Positions 27,562 through 36,845 of a stretch of 52,413 nucleotides of DNA are shown here, piece after piece. Position numbers and translations under genes: made by a program. The DNA is from an uncultured Roseiflexus sp. Its GTDB lineage: Bacteria > Chloroflexota > Chloroflexia > Chloroflexales > Roseiflexaceae. Within the stretch, counting starts at the first letter, position 1. Each line of letters starts with the position of its first letter. The notes under the pieces are model-generated. The model saw nothing but the letters and a program-made list of their open reading frames with translations, ran no database searches and was not told the origin of the DNA. Location of the stretch: the NCBI GenBank assembly GCA_937935075.1, contig CALGYB010000095.1:1-52413 (forward strand). The letters are read 5' to 3'.

Positions 27562-27587
27562 CCCTTACGGGTAAGGGCATTTTGAAG

Positions 27588-28286
27588 ATGAAGACCATCC
27601 TCATCACCGGCGCCAGCCGGGGCATCGGGCGAGCGACGGCGCTCGCGCTCGCTGCGCCGGGTGCGTCCATGACCCTGGCGGCGCGCTCGGTTCACCTGCT
27701 GGACGATGTGGCGGCGGAAGTGCGCGCCGCCGGCGCCCTGGCGACGATTGCGCCATGCGACGTTACCGCCGAAGATGATGTCCGGCATCTGGTAGCGCAG
27801 GCAGCCGCAGCAACCGGACGGATCGATCTGATCGTCCACAGCGTCGGCGGCGCCTATGTTGCACCGGTCACGCAGATCAGCCAGGAACACTGGGAAGAGC
27901 AGGTGCGCGTTCACCTGACGAGCCTCTTCCTGGTCTGCAAACATGCAACGCCATTCATGCACAATGGCGGCTTGCTGGTGTACGTCGCTTCAGTGGCGGC
28001 ACGTCAGGTCTTCCCCAACTGGTCGGCCTACTGCGCCGCCAAGCACGGCGCCCTGGGGTTGCTCGGCGCGGTGCGCGAAGAACTGCGTCCACATGGCGTG
28101 CGCGTCACGGCGGTGCTGCCGGCGGCAACCGATACCGGATTATGGGACGATCTTCCGGGCGACTGGAACCGCGCAGCGATGCTGCAACCGGCGGATGTCG
28201 CCGCTGCCATCGCTGGCCTGGCGTCCCATCCGCCGCACGTTGTGGTGGAGGAGTTGGTCGTCGGGCATGTCGCCGGCAGGTTGTAG
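27588..28286 (+). CDS. Short-chain dehydrogenase/reductase (possible sepiapterin reductase-like)
   Basis: Classical SDR of 232 residues. The cofactor motif is TGASRGIGRATA (from residue 7), APCDV marks the adenine site, and the active site is Ser135 / Tyr148 / Lys152 (YVASVAA ... SAYCAAK). AARS after the third strand suggests NADPH. The NNAG motif is replaced by SVGGAY. ATG 27588 is preferred over the TTG at 27582. SDRs have very many substrates. The position next to folE and a PTPS makes reduction of 6-pyruvoyltetrahydropterin the best hypothesis, but sequence alone does not prove it. Confidence 0.85.
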   Translation: MKTILITGASRGIGRATALALAAPGASMTLAARSVHLLDDVAAEVRAAGALATIAPCDVTAEDDVRHLVAQAAAATGRIDLIVHSVGGAYVAPVTQISQEHWEEQVRVHLTSLFLVCKHATPFMHNGGLLVYVASVAARQVFPNWSAYCAAKHGALGLLGAVREELRPHGVRVTAVLPAATDTGLWDDLPGDWNRAAMLQPADVAAAIAGLASHPPHVVVEELVVGHVAGRL

Positions 28287-28292
28287 CGCCAT

Positions 28293-28306
28293 TATTGAGA
28301 TCAATA
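28293..28306. promoter_or_regulatory. Candidate SufR operator (TATTGAGATCAATA)
   Basis: A 14-bp palindrome 23 bp upstream of the -35 box of the sufR promoter. A second TATTGACAATA palindrome (28327-28337) overlaps the -35 itself. The shared TATTGA half-site suggests autoregulation. Confidence 0.45.
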
Positions 28307-28328
28307 TTCACGGTTTCTTCTGTTTTTA

Positions 28329-28357
28329 TTGACAATAGCATCACCGTCTGGTATACT
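28329..28357 (+). promoter_or_regulatory. Near-consensus sigma-70 promoter of the suf operon
   Basis: TTGACA (28329-28334), exactly 17 nt, TATACT (28352-28357). Transcription would start near 28364, about 20 nt before the sufR ATG. This is the best promoter match in the window and implies a strong promoter that needs repression. Confidence 0.8.
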
Positions 28358-28384
28358 GCGCATGAAGCGTGGAGGAATAATGCG

Positions 28385-29014
28385 ATGACACTGGCGCAGT
28401 ATACCGAAGATTCGCCGGCAGGGAAGATTCTGACCTACCTGCGGCGTCATGGCGAAGCGACGATCAAAGACCTGGAAGAGTTGTTGGGCATCAGCACGAC
28501 GGCAGTGCGCGAGCACCTGGCACACCTGGAGGCGAAAGGGTTGCTGACGACGCGGCAGGTGCGCGGCGGTCCGGGGCGTCCCAGGCTGGTCTACTCGCTG
28601 ACATCGCGCGCTGAAGACCTGTTCCCCAAAGAGTACGATACGCTGGTGACGATGCTGATGCGTGAGATTGCCAGCCGCGAGGGGAAAGAACGCCTCAATG
28701 CACTGCTCGAAGCGGTTGGGCGCCGCATGGCGGAGGAGTATCGCGGTCATGTCGTCGGTGATGATGTGGAGGAGCGCCTGATGCGTCTCCGCGTCGTGCT
28801 CGAAGCGCGCGGCATTCCGGTTGCCGTCACGCCCGAGGGCGCCTTGCAGGTGTTCTCATGCCCATACCACGACGTGGCGCAGGAGCATGCCGGGGTATGC
28901 ACAATGGAGCGCCGCATGCTCGAACAGGTGCTCGGCGAGCGGGTGGAACTCGAAGGAACCATCCGCGAAGGGCGTCGCAATTGCCATTTCCAGATTGCGC
29001 GATCTTCGGATTAG
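28385..29014 (+). CDS. sufR: SufR-type Fe-S sensing transcriptional repressor
   Basis: 209 residues: an N-terminal winged HTH (ILTYLRRHGEATIKDLEELL, then STTAVREHLAHLEAKGLL) and a C-terminal domain with Cys159 (VFSCPYHD), Cys172 (GVCTMERRM) and Cys200 (RRNCHF), likely Fe-S cluster ligands. SufR represses suf genes while it carries a cluster and releases them under iron or oxidative stress. It is the first gene before sufCDSUB, as expected. ATG 28385 has GGAGGA 8 nt upstream; a minimal ATG-CGA-TGA reading frame overlaps just before it. An upstream extension of the open frame lies inside the promoter and is rejected. Confidence 0.92.
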   Translation: MTLAQYTEDSPAGKILTYLRRHGEATIKDLEELLGISTTAVREHLAHLEAKGLLTTRQVRGGPGRPRLVYSLTSRAEDLFPKEYDTLVTMLMREIASREGKERLNALLEAVGRRMAEEYRGHVVGDDVEERLMRLRVVLEARGIPVAVTPEGALQVFSCPYHDVAQEHAGVCTMERRMLEQVLGERVELEGTIREGRRNCHFQIARSSD

Positions 29015-29069
29015 CGCGTTTCCATAGTGGTCATTCAACCGTTTGTCTATGAATACAGGAGTTCCTGCA

Positions 29070-29852
29070 TTGAACAGCGATCTGGTCATTAACGATCTGC
29101 GCGTCAGCGTCGAGGACAAAGAGATCCTCAAAGGGGTCAATCTGACGGTCAAAGCCGGTTCGATCCATGCCATCATGGGACCGAACGGCAGTGGTAAGAG
29201 CACGCTGGCGTACACCCTGATGGGTCACCCCGGCTACACAGTCACCGGCGGCGAGGTCTGGTATCAGGGGCGCAACATTCTCGAACTTGAGCCGGACGAG
29301 CGCTCGAAACTCGGGCTGTTCCTCGCCTTCCAATACCCGGTGGCCATTCCAGGAGTGACGGTGGCGAACTTCCTGCGCGCGGCGATCAACGCCCATCGCG
29401 CCGAGGAGGGGAAGGACCCGAAGGAAACCGCCATTCCGATGGCGCAGTTCCGCAAGCAACTGCGTGAGCAGATGGCTGCGCTTGGCATCGATGAGGGTTT
29501 TGCCCGCCGCTATCTGAACGAAGGTTTCTCCGGCGGTGAGAAGAAGCGCATCGAGATTCTCCAGATGGCGATGCTGGAACCCAGCATGGCAATTATGGAC
29601 GAGACCGATTCGGGGCTTGATATCGATGCGCTGAAAATCGTTGCGCAGGGTGTGAACACCCTCTATGCGCAGCATCCCGAGATGGGCGTGCTGGTCATTA
29701 CTCACTACCAACGTTTGCTGAACTATATCAAGCCGCATTTTGTATCGGTGCTCATGGATGGTCGGATTGTGCGCGAGGGTGGACCCGAACTGGCGCTCGA
29801 ACTCGAAGAGAAGGGGTACGACTTCATCCGCGAGGAGGTTGCAAGCGCGTGA
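29070..29852 (+). CDS. sufC: Fe-S cluster assembly ATPase SufC
   Basis: ABC-type ATPase of the SufBCD scaffold. Walker A is MGPNGSGKS (36-44), the signature is [14 protein letters not shown], Walker B is [11 protein letters not shown] and the switch His is in [10 protein letters not shown]. The SufC-specific [10 protein letters not shown] and NFLRAA are present. TTG 29070 was chosen because AGGAG lies 8 nt upstream. ATG 29049 is in frame but has no visible ribosome binding site. The stop overlaps the GTG of sufD. SufC energises assembly or transfer of clusters on SufB/SufD in the cytosol. Confidence 0.94.
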   Translation: MNSDLVINDLRVSVEDKEILKGVNLTVKAGSIHAIMGPNGSGKSTLAYTLMGHPGYTVTGGEVWYQGRNILELEPDERSKLGLFLAFQYPVAIPGVTVANFLRAAINAHRAEEGKDPKETAIPMAQFRKQLREQMAALGIDEGFARRYLNEGFSGGEKKRIEILQMAMLEPSMAIMDETDSGLDIDALKIVAQGVNTLYAQHPEMGVLVITHYQRLLNYIKPHFVSVLMDGRIVREGGPELALELEEKGYDFIREEVASA

Positions 29853-31066
29853 CTATGAAGACGTTCCCTCCACTTGGCGAAATCAGCGACGCTCTGGTAA
29901 CCGAGATGTCGCAGGCTGCGGGCGAACCGGAATGGCTTACCGCGCAGCGCGTGGAAGCATGGCGTTTCTTCGCCTCGGCTGAACCGCCCTACTGGCGTCG
30001 TACCGATCTGTCGAAGTTCAGGCCGGAACAGGTGATCGCCGCCGCCGACACCGCTGCGACCAGCGTCTATTACGAAGAAGACCTGACGGAAAAAGGAGTG
30101 GTGCTGGTCACGCTGGAACAGGCGCTCCGCTCTCACGAGGCGCTCATCCGGCAGCATCTCGGCGCTGCCATCGAGCCGACGCGCCATAAGTTCCTGGCGC
30201 TCAACGCGGCGCTCTGGCGCGATGGCGTCTTCCTCTATGTGCCGAAGAACGTTACCGTCGAACTGCCACTGACGGCAGTCTTCTCGATGCCGATCCCTGG
30301 CGGGGCGATCATGCCGCGCAACCTGATCATCCTCGACGACGGCGCCAATGTGACGTTCGTTGAGGAGTATCATTCGACTGCGGCGTCCGATCAGGCGTTT
30401 GCGGCGCCGGTTACTGAAATGTTCCTGGGAAATGATGCGACGTTGCGTTTCATTGCGGTGCAAACGTGGGGCGAAGATGTGTACCACATTGGCGCCCAAA
30501 AGGCGCGTGTCGGGCGCGGGGCGACGATTGAGTGGGCAGCGGTGAACCTGGGCGCGCGCGTCCAGCATATCGAGGCGGAAACATCTCTCGAAGGGGATGG
30601 TTCGCGCGTCGAATGGGTGGCCGCCACGTTCGCCGGCGATCATCAAAATCTGTTGACGGCGCCCTGGCTCCGCCATATCGGTGCGAAAACCGAAGCGCAT
30701 ATGGATTTCAAGACCGTGGTGAAAGATCAGAGTTACACGACCTTCGATGGAATGATCAAGATCGAGCGTCAGAGCCGCGCTACGGTTTCGCGCCTGGAAG
30801 AGCACGCGCTGCACCTGTCGCCAAAGGCGCGTAGCGACTCGATCCCTGGTCTGATGATCGACACCAACGATGTCGCCAGAGCGGGGCACGCCTCGACGAG
30901 CGGCGAGGTGGACGAGGAGCAGTTGTTCTATATGCGTTCGCGCGGTATTCCGCGGGACGACGCTATCCACCTGATCGTCACAGGGTTCTTTGAGCCGGTG
31001 CTTGATCGCATTCCTCATGATGCTCTGCGCCGGCGCATCGCAGACATGATCGAGGCGAAGATTTGA
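29849..31066 (+). CDS. sufD: Fe-S cluster assembly scaffold SufD
   Basis: 405 residues with the SufB/SufD beta-helix core: [34 protein letters not shown], then [19 protein letters not shown] and a C-terminal helical part with [26 protein letters not shown]. It pairs with SufB and SufC as the SufBC2D complex. Compared with the SufB in this operon it is shorter and lacks the cysteine-rich scaffold residues, so it is called SufD. The GTG at 29849 overlaps the sufC stop and is 9 nt after GAGGAGG; ATG 29855 is the alternative. Confidence 0.92.
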   Translation: MTMKTFPPLGEISDALVTEMSQAAGEPEWLTAQRVEAWRFFASAEPPYWRRTDLSKFRPEQVIAAADTAATSVYYEEDLTEKGVVLVTLEQALRSHEALIRQHLGAAIEPTRHKFLALNAALWRDGVFLYVPKNVTVELPLTAVFSMPIPGGAIMPRNLIILDDGANVTFVEEYHSTAASDQAFAAPVTEMFLGNDATLRFIAVQTWGEDVYHIGAQKARVGRGATIEWAAVNLGARVQHIEAETSLEGDGSRVEWVAATFAGDHQNLLTAPWLRHIGAKTEAHMDFKTVVKDQSYTTFDGMIKIERQSRATVSRLEEHALHLSPKARSDSIPGLMIDTNDVARAGHASTSGEVDEEQLFYMRSRGIPRDDAIHLIVTGFFEPVLDRIPHDALRRRIADMIEAKI

Positions 31067-31127
31067 TGTTCGCCGGTATGGAACGGCGCACCGTCGCCGT
31101 TCCGTCCTTTATTTGCGAAGGTGCGCA

Positions 31128-32372
31128 ATGACCGCGAGCGCTGCTTTGAACCTGTTCGATATCGTTGCACTACGGCGTGAGTTCCCGATCCTCAATCAGT
31201 CGGTGAACGGCAAAACGCTCGCGTTTCTCGACAGCGCCGCGTCGTCGCAGAAACCGCGCCGCGTGATCGATTGTCTGGAGGATTATTATCGGCGCTATAA
31301 CGCCAATGTGCACCGCGGCATCTATCGCCTGAGCGAAGAGGCGACCTTCGCCTTCGAGCGGGCGCGCGGCAAGGTGGCGCGCTTCATCAATGCATCCAGC
31401 CAGCGCGAGATTGTCTTTGTGCGCAACACCACCGAGGCGATCAACCTGGTGGCGCGCAGTTGGGGCGATGCGAACCTGCGCAAGGGAGACCGCATCCTGC
31501 TCAGCATTATGGAGCACCATTCGAACCTGTTGCCCTGGCAGATGCTGGCGCAGCGCACCGGCGCAAAACTGGAGTTTCTGCCGATCGACGGTGAGGGCCG
31601 CCTGATGCTCGACAACCTGGACGCGCAACTCGCAGGGGTGCGCATAGTGGCGATCACCCAGCAGTCGAATGTGCTGGGGACGATCAATCCGGTGGCGGAG
31701 ATTGCGCAACGCGCGCACGCCGTCGGCGCGCTCGTGCTGGTGGACGGCGCGCAGAGCGTGCCCCATATGCCGGTGGATGTGCAGGCGCTTGGCATCGATT
31801 TCCTGGCGTTCAGCGGGCATAAAATGTGCGGTCCGACCGGCATCGGCGTGCTGTGGGGGCGACGCGCGATCCTGGAGCAGATGCCGCCGTTCCTGGGCGG
31901 CGGTTCGATGATCAAGGTGGTAGGTCTGTACGAATCGACCTATGCTGATATTCCGGCGCGCTTCGAGGCGGGTACGCCAGCAATTGCCGAGGCGATTGCG
32001 CTCGGTGAGGCGGTCGATTTCCTGCAGGAAATCGGGATGGATCGAATCTATGCCCACGAGCGCGAGTTGCTGGGGTATGCGCTCGAACGCCTGAGTGAAG
32101 TCGAAGGGCTGCGGGTGTATGGTCCAGCCACCACTGAGATGCGCGGCGGCGCAGTGAGTTTCACGCTCGATAACGTGCATCCGCATGATGTCGCGGCGGT
32201 GCTCGACAACGAGGGGATTGCCGTGCGCGCCGGGCATCACTGTGCGCAACCGCTGCACGCGCACTACGATATTCCCGCTACCACGCGCGCATCGTTCTAT
32301 CTGTACAACATTCCAGAAGAGGTTGATCGATTGGTTGCCGCGCTGCACAAGGCGCGCACGCTGTTTGGATAG
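31128..32372 (+). CDS. sufS: Cysteine desulfurase SufS
   Basis: PLP-dependent group II desulfurase that removes sulfur from cysteine as a persulfide. The N-terminal FLDSAASSQKP, the PLP Lys232 in LAFSGHKMCGPTGIGVLWGR and the catalytic Cys372 in VRAGHHCAQPL are all visible. The RAGHHCAQPL loop defines the SufS class, which depends on SufE or SufU as acceptor, and both are encoded nearby. ATG 31128 was chosen because GAAGG lies just upstream; a TTG at 31113 is in frame. The sufU ATG follows 6 bp after the stop. Confidence 0.95.
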   Translation: MTASAALNLFDIVALRREFPILNQSVNGKTLAFLDSAASSQKPRRVIDCLEDYYRRYNANVHRGIYRLSEEATFAFERARGKVARFINASSQREIVFVRNTTEAINLVARSWGDANLRKGDRILLSIMEHHSNLLPWQMLAQRTGAKLEFLPIDGEGRLMLDNLDAQLAGVRIVAITQQSNVLGTINPVAEIAQRAHAVGALVLVDGAQSVPHMPVDVQALGIDFLAFSGHKMCGPTGIGVLWGRRAILEQMPPFLGGGSMIKVVGLYESTYADIPARFEAGTPAIAEAIALGEAVDFLQEIGMDRIYAHERELLGYALERLSEVEGLRVYGPATTEMRGGAVSFTLDNVHPHDVAAVLDNEGIAVRAGHHCAQPLHAHYDIPATTRASFYLYNIPEEVDRLVAALHKARTLFG

Positions 32373-32377
32373 AGGGT

Positions 32378-32776
32378 ATGGACGACCTGTACCGCGAACT
32401 TATTCTCGAACACTACAAACATCCGCGCCGTCGCGGTCGGCTTGAGCGCCCCGATGTCAGCGCCGAGGAACACAACCCGCTGTGCGGCGACCGGGTGCGG
32501 ATCGATCTGCAGATCGAGAATGGCGTCATTACCGATGCGCGCTTCGATGGGCGCGGCTGCGCGATCAGTCAGGCGTCCGCCTCGATGCTGACCGATGAAA
32601 TCATCGGGATGCCGGTTGAGCAGGCAAAGCAGTTCAGTAAGGAACAACTCCTGGCGCTGATCGGTATTCCGTTGAATCATAATCCGGTGCGCATCAAATG
32701 CGCACTGCTTCCGCTCAAAACACTAAAGGCAGGGTTGTATGGCGTGGGTCATGCGCCCGATGACGACGAGTTATAA
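32378..32776 (+). CDS. sufU: SufU sulfur acceptor / scaffold-like protein
   Basis: 132 residues. Conserved ligands are Cys36 and Asp38 (NPLCGDRV), Cys61 (GRGCAISQASASM) and Cys108 (RIKCALLPLK). SufU accepts persulfide from SufS through a zinc site. The Cys61-Cys108 distance (47) is shorter than in Bacillus subtilis SufU, whose extra insert between these cysteines is largely absent here. The protein is therefore intermediate between IscU and SufU in spacing. The position directly after sufS supports SufU. It starts 6 bp after sufS and is 28 bp before sufB. Confidence 0.92.
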   Translation: MDDLYRELILEHYKHPRRRGRLERPDVSAEEHNPLCGDRVRIDLQIENGVITDARFDGRGCAISQASASMLTDEIIGMPVEQAKQFSKEQLLALIGIPLNHNPVRIKCALLPLKTLKAGLYGVGHAPDDDEL

Positions 32777-32803
32777 CCATCTTTCGGGAGAGGAGTGCAA
32801 TCA

Positions 32804-34219
32804 ATGGCGGTCACAGCAACAAACCTGGATTTCGATTACACGAAGTACGCGTTCCGCAACGAAGAGCGATATATTTTCAAGTCTGAAAAAGGCTTGAATG
32901 AAAAGGTCGTTCGCGAACTGTCGGGCATGAAGGGCGAGCCGGAGTGGATGCTCAAGCGCCGGTTGCAGGCGCTCGAAATCTTCCGCAAGAAGCCGACGCC
33001 GCTGACCGGCATGTGGGCGAACCCGGAACTGGCGGAATTGAACTACGACGAGATCCACTACTTCGTGCGCGCCGGCGAGCGCCCACAGACCGACTGGGAC
33101 GCCGTGCCGGCAGAGATCAAGCAGACCTTCGAGCGGCTGGGCATTCCTGAAGCAGAGCGCAAGTTCCTCGCCGGCGTCGGCGCACAGTACGAGTCGGAAG
33201 TCGTCTACCACTCACTGCGCGAGGAGTGGGCAAAGCAGGGGGTGATCTTCCTCGACACCGACACCGGCCTGAAGGAGTACCCGGAGATATTCAAGCAGTA
33301 CTTCGGCACAGTGGTTCCGGCAGCGGACAACAAGTACGCCGCGTTGAACACGGCGGTCTGGTCGGGCGGGTCGTTCGTCTATGTGCCAAAAGGAGTGCAT
33401 GTCGATATTCCGCTCCAGGCGTACTTCCGCATCAATGCGGAGAACATGGGGCAGTTCGAGCGCACCCTGATCATCGTCGAGGAAGGCGCCTCGGTGCACT
33501 ACATCGAGGGATGCACGGCGCCGATCTACAGCACCAACTCACTGCACTCGGCGGTCGTCGAGATTATTGTGATGAAGGGCGGCAAGTGCCGCTACACGAC
33601 CATCCAGAACTGGGCGAACAATATCTTCAATCTGGTGACCAAGCGCGCCATTGCCTACGAAGAGGCGAGTATGGAGTGGGTCGATGGCAACATTGGTTCA
33701 CGCCTGACCATGAAGTATCCATCAGTCTACCTGATGGGGCGCGGCGCGCGCGGCGAGGTGCTCTCAGTGGCATATGCCGGCAAAGGGCAGCACCAGGACG
33801 CCGGCGCCAAAATGGTGCACATTGCGCCGGATACGACCAGCCGCATTACGAATAAGTCGGTCTCGAAGAACGGCGGTAAGACGACCTACCGTGGTCTGGC
33901 GAAGGTGGCGCCTGGCGCGACTGGGGCGAAAATCAATGTGAACTGCGACGCGCTCATCCTCGATGAGAAGTCGGCATCGGACACGATCCCGTACATCGAA
34001 ATCGAGGAAGATCGCTGCACCCTGGCGCACGAGGCGACTGTCGGGCGTATCGGCGAGGAGCAACTGTTCTACCTGATGAGCCGTGGCATCGGCGAGGCGG
34101 ATGCGCTGTCGATGATCGTGCTCGGCTTCATGGAGCCGTTCACACGCGAACTGCCGATGGAGTACGCCGTCGAACTCAACCGCCTGATCCAGCTCGAAAT
34201 GGAGGGATCGGTCGGATAG
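32804..34219 (+). CDS. sufB: Fe-S cluster assembly scaffold SufB
   Basis: 471 residues, full-length SufB. Typical motifs are YKYAF-like [101 protein letters not shown] and [16 protein letters not shown]. The C-terminal helical region has [19 protein letters not shown]. Cysteines of the EGCTAP and GGKCRY segments are candidates for nascent cluster binding. ATG 32804 follows GGGAGAGGAG; a GTG at 32795 lies inside that site. This is the last suf gene before an 830-bp gap, although sulfur-related genes resume at 35.6 kb. Confidence 0.95.
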   Translation: MAVTATNLDFDYTKYAFRNEERYIFKSEKGLNEKVVRELSGMKGEPEWMLKRRLQALEIFRKKPTPLTGMWANPELAELNYDEIHYFVRAGERPQTDWDAVPAEIKQTFERLGIPEAERKFLAGVGAQYESEVVYHSLREEWAKQGVIFLDTDTGLKEYPEIFKQYFGTVVPAADNKYAALNTAVWSGGSFVYVPKGVHVDIPLQAYFRINAENMGQFERTLIIVEEGASVHYIEGCTAPIYSTNSLHSAVVEIIVMKGGKCRYTTIQNWANNIFNLVTKRAIAYEEASMEWVDGNIGSRLTMKYPSVYLMGRGARGEVLSVAYAGKGQHQDAGAKMVHIAPDTTSRITNKSVSKNGGKTTYRGLAKVAPGATGAKINVNCDALILDEKSASDTIPYIEIEEDRCTLAHEATVGRIGEEQLFYLMSRGIGEADALSMIVLGFMEPFTRELPMEYAVELNRLIQLEMEGSVG

Positions 34220-34344
34220 CAGGCAAGAGCAAGATATGTCTCTGCTGCTGATCGATGTCTGCAATGGAACGGCGCCAGCGGCATCATCCTTGCGTCCCGC
34301 TGGCGCATGGCTCGACCTCAAGTGTCTTAGGAAAAGGCATCGTA

Positions 34345-34367
34345 GGGGCGCCCTGTGTGGGCGCCCC
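34345..34367 (+). terminator. GC-rich hairpin GGGGCGCCC / GGGCGCCCC
   Basis: A perfect 9-bp stem with loop TGTGT, about 125 bp after sufB. No T-run follows (AACTATTT), so termination of the suf operon is only plausible. Confidence 0.45.
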
Positions 34368-34646
34368 AACTATTTGCCCATCGAACGCATCACTATCCTT
34401 CCCCAGGTTCATGATAGGCGCGCGGGCGCACCGGCGTCTCGCCTTGGGAGCGCCGGCGTCTCGCCCGCATGGCCAATAATGCCGAATACTGGAACGCCTG
34501 TGCGATGATTGGGACCGGGGACAGTGTGCGTCTGATCAACGGTCGCGCAGCGGACCTCATACTAATGCGCAGTCATTTAGACAATCATGGTTGTTAAGCA
34601 CATCATCCGGCATCGCCCGGTGAAGCCCGCGCAGGCGGGCCTGGCG

Positions 34647-34877
34647 CCCGTAGCCCGCGGCTTCAGCCGCCGGGCGGACGAGCGGATAGCGGAATACGTA
34701 TTCAACAACCATGATTGCCGGAGCGCTGCGGGCGAACGCCTCCGCTGAGGACGCGAAAGCCCCGCCGGGGTTGCTCATGCCAACTGCGGTCCACGACACG
34801 CCTGCCGGCGCGCGTTGACCGTTGCGCCGTGCCCAACGAACGCGCGAACATCTTGTCTGACCGACGGCGATTAGTAT
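34647..34877 (+). repeat. Long dispersed intergenic repeat, copy 2
   Basis: Matches 24771-24917 at both ends. The about 85 extra bases in the middle include AACAACCATGATTG (34704-34717), which is the inverse of 34582-34595, suggesting a smaller element inserted into the repeat. Confidence 0.8.
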
Positions 34878-35049
34878 CAGAACGAGAACCGGCGGCAACA
34901 AAACGACATATTTCCGTCATTCTCCCCAGAGCCGCACACCCGCCCCTCATCCCTAACCCTCCTAAAACCGTTGCTCCAACAATAATTACGACGTGGTACA
35001 ATAATACCGTCTATACGACAGGTCGCCACTCGTTGGAGGTGCTGCACCG

Positions 35050-35460
35050 ATGCAACCGATAGCCCTAACCCCCGAACTCGTCGCCCGCGCGGGCAAACAT
35101 ATTGCAGCAGCGTTGCGGCGCAATCCAGGAATCGACGCAGCAGCGCTCTGCGCTTTGAACGGTCAGGTGCTGTGGGCAAGCGACCCGGCATTCGAGCGCG
35201 CTGCCCCTTCGATTGCTCGAATCGGGATTATGTCGCTCAAACTGTGGGTCAAGGTGCGCTCGGGTAAACTGGATCGGATTGGACTGGTGACGGGGCAGGG
35301 CACGGTTGATATCATTTTCGTCCCTCCTATCGGTTCGGTGCTGGTTGCCAGCGGGCGCGATGCGGGAAGCGGTTGGCTGGAGAATGAACCGCTGGCGTTA
35401 CTCGAAGCGCTTGGACTACCGGCGCGATCCCCGCTCGTCTCGCCGAATGGACGTCCGTGA
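35050..35460 (+). CDS. Small protein, possibly roadblock/LC7-like
   Basis: 136 residues, not firmly recognised. The layout resembles a roadblock/LC7 (longin-like) fold: an N-terminal helix (ELVARAGKHIAAALRRNPGI), a strand with ALCALNGQVLWASD, a helix with APSIARIGIMSLKLWVKV, then GLVTGQGTVDIIFVPPIGSVLVASGRDAGSG as two strands. Such proteins usually serve small GTPases in polarity or motility, but no GTPase is nearby. GGAGGT lies 10 nt before the ATG. It sits between the suf operon and the Rieske gene on the same strand. Confidence 0.7.
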   Translation: MQPIALTPELVARAGKHIAAALRRNPGIDAAALCALNGQVLWASDPAFERAAPSIARIGIMSLKLWVKVRSGKLDRIGLVTGQGTVDIIFVPPIGSVLVASGRDAGSGWLENEPLALLEALGLPARSPLVSPNGRP

Positions 35461-35587
35461 TCCGCAGTTCGGTTCCGGCGCTATCAGGCGCATTCGCATC
35501 CTGATCTGACAGTCGGATCCGCGCCCGATTCGCTTTTGACCTCTGGCAGCCCGCCATACTTCGTTGTTTTCTGAGGACCTCGCAATC

Positions 35588-35905
35588 ATGGCTGATTTCG
35601 TCAAACTTGCCACTATTCACGATCTGCCCGACGGCGGCATGCGCGCCGTTGAGCATCATGGTCGGCGCATCGCTCTGTTTCGCGTCGGTGACACCGTCTA
35701 TGCCACCGACGATATCTGCTCGCATGACTACGCGGAACTGAGCGATGGGTTCTTCGACTCCGACGACTGCGTCGTCGAGTGCCCGCTGCACGGCTCGCGC
35801 TTCGATGTGCGGACGGGACGCGCACTGACCCTCCCGGCATTCAAACCGATTGATGTCTTCGAGGTGCAACGCCAGGGTGATGATGTGCTGGTGCGGGTCG
35901 GCTGA
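35588..35905 (+). CDS. Rieske [2Fe-2S] ferredoxin-type protein
   Basis: A 105-residue single-domain Rieske protein like the ferredoxin component of aromatic dioxygenases or NirD. Cluster ligands are Cys44 and His46 (DICSHDYAELSDG) and Cys65 and His68 (VVECPLHGSRFD), followed by TGRALTLPAFKPIDVFEV, the usual end. It should be a soluble electron carrier. No oxygenase gene is adjacent, so its partner is unknown. The cluster would be supplied by the SUF system encoded upstream. ATG 35588 (MADFVKL) follows TGAGGA; an upstream in-frame ATG at 35564 has no conserved sequence. Confidence 0.92.
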   Translation: MADFVKLATIHDLPDGGMRAVEHHGRRIALFRVGDTVYATDDICSHDYAELSDGFFDSDDCVVECPLHGSRFDVRTGRALTLPAFKPIDVFEVQRQGDDVLVRVG

Positions 35906-35913
35906 GTGGACGC

Positions 35914-35942
35914 TTGACTCTTTCCCCCTCTGGGCGTACAAT
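35914..35942 (+). promoter_or_regulatory. Strong promoter upstream of the first sulfurtransferase
   Basis: TTGACT (35914-35919), a 17-nt spacer, TACAAT (35937-35942), 52 bp before the ATG at 35995. Confidence 0.7.
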
Positions 35943-35994
35943 ATAGTTGAATAAATTGAGTGGTCTACTTCAGAATATCAGAGGGGAGGTCCTG

Positions 35995-36840
35995 ATGAGT
36001 GGCTACGCTCACCCCGAGGCGCTGGTTGATACCGCATGGGTCGCCGATCACCTGGACGACCCGAAGGTGCGGATTGCCGAGTGTGATGAAGATATTCTGC
36101 TCTACGATCAGGGGCATATTCCTGGCGCCGTCAAGATCGATTGGGTCGGCGAACTCAACGATCCGATCGTGCGTGATTACCTGGATCGTGAACGGTTCGA
36201 GCAGTTGATGGTCTCGAAAGGGATCAGCAACGACACGACGGTGGTGTTCTACGGCGACAAGCATAACTGGTGGGCTACATATGCGCTGTGGGTGTTCAAA
36301 CTGTTTGGTCATCCTGATGTGCGGATCATGAATGGCGGACGCGCCAAATGGATTGCCGAAGGGCGACCGCTGACGCGCACGGTTCCGTCCTACCCGCCAG
36401 GCGAGTACCATGCTCCCGAGCGGAACGATGCGGCCATTCGCGCGTTCCGCGACCAGGTGCTGGCGCATATCCGCCAGCCCGGTACGGCGCTGGTCGATGT
36501 GCGCAGTCCGCAGGAATACACCGGCGAGCGTCTGCACATGCCGGAGTATCCGCAGGAAGGCGCGCTGCGCGGCGGACATATCCCCACGGCGGTCAATATC
36601 CCGTGGGCGAGTGCCGTGCGTGAGGATAGCACCTTCAAGAGCGCCGACGAACTACGCGAACTGTACGTCAGCAAGGGTATTACGCCAGATAAGGATGTGA
36701 TCGCATACTGCCGCATTGGTGAACGGTCCAGTCATACCTGGTTTGTGCTGACCTACCTGCTTGGATATCCGAAAGTGCGCAACTATGATGGCAGCTGGAC
36801 TGAGTGGGGCAATGCGGTTGGTCTGCCAATCGAGAAATAA
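35995..36840 (+). CDS. Thiosulfate sulfurtransferase (tandem rhodanese)
   Basis: 281 residues with two rhodanese domains. The N-terminal inactive domain begins [23 protein letters not shown]. The C-terminal catalytic domain has [27 protein letters not shown] and the active loop [14 protein letters not shown] with Cys239. The CRIGERS loop is the one found in CysA-type thiosulfate sulfurtransferases, distinct from the CGSGVTA loop of 3-mercaptopyruvate enzymes. It moves sulfane sulfur from thiosulfate to an acceptor. GAGGGGAGGT precedes ATG 35995. It overlaps no gene, but sufE follows 5 bp later and so is very likely co-transcribed. Here the acceptor could be SufE or the downstream carrier. Confidence 0.93.
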   Translation: MSGYAHPEALVDTAWVADHLDDPKVRIAECDEDILLYDQGHIPGAVKIDWVGELNDPIVRDYLDRERFEQLMVSKGISNDTTVVFYGDKHNWWATYALWVFKLFGHPDVRIMNGGRAKWIAEGRPLTRTVPSYPPGEYHAPERNDAAIRAFRDQVLAHIRQPGTALVDVRSPQEYTGERLHMPEYPQEGALRGGHIPTAVNIPWASAVREDSTFKSADELRELYVSKGITPDKDVIAYCRIGERSSHTWFVLTYLLGYPKVRNYDGSWTEWGNAVGLPIEK

Positions 36841-36845
36841 TCCGT

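Larger units (their letters stand above)
34220..35049. other. 830-bp repeat-rich gap after sufB
   Basis: No gene is supported. Contents: a GC hairpin (34345-34367), a 14-bp inverted repeat pair (34582-34595 / 34704-34717) and the second copy of the long dispersed repeat (34647-34877). An extended -10 box TGG-TACAAT (34994-35002) precedes the next gene. Confidence 0.75.

Noticed and set aside
28142-28384. N-terminal extension of SufR
   Set aside because: It overlaps the SDR gene and contains the promoter; ATG 28385 has a proper ribosome binding site and matches the family start.
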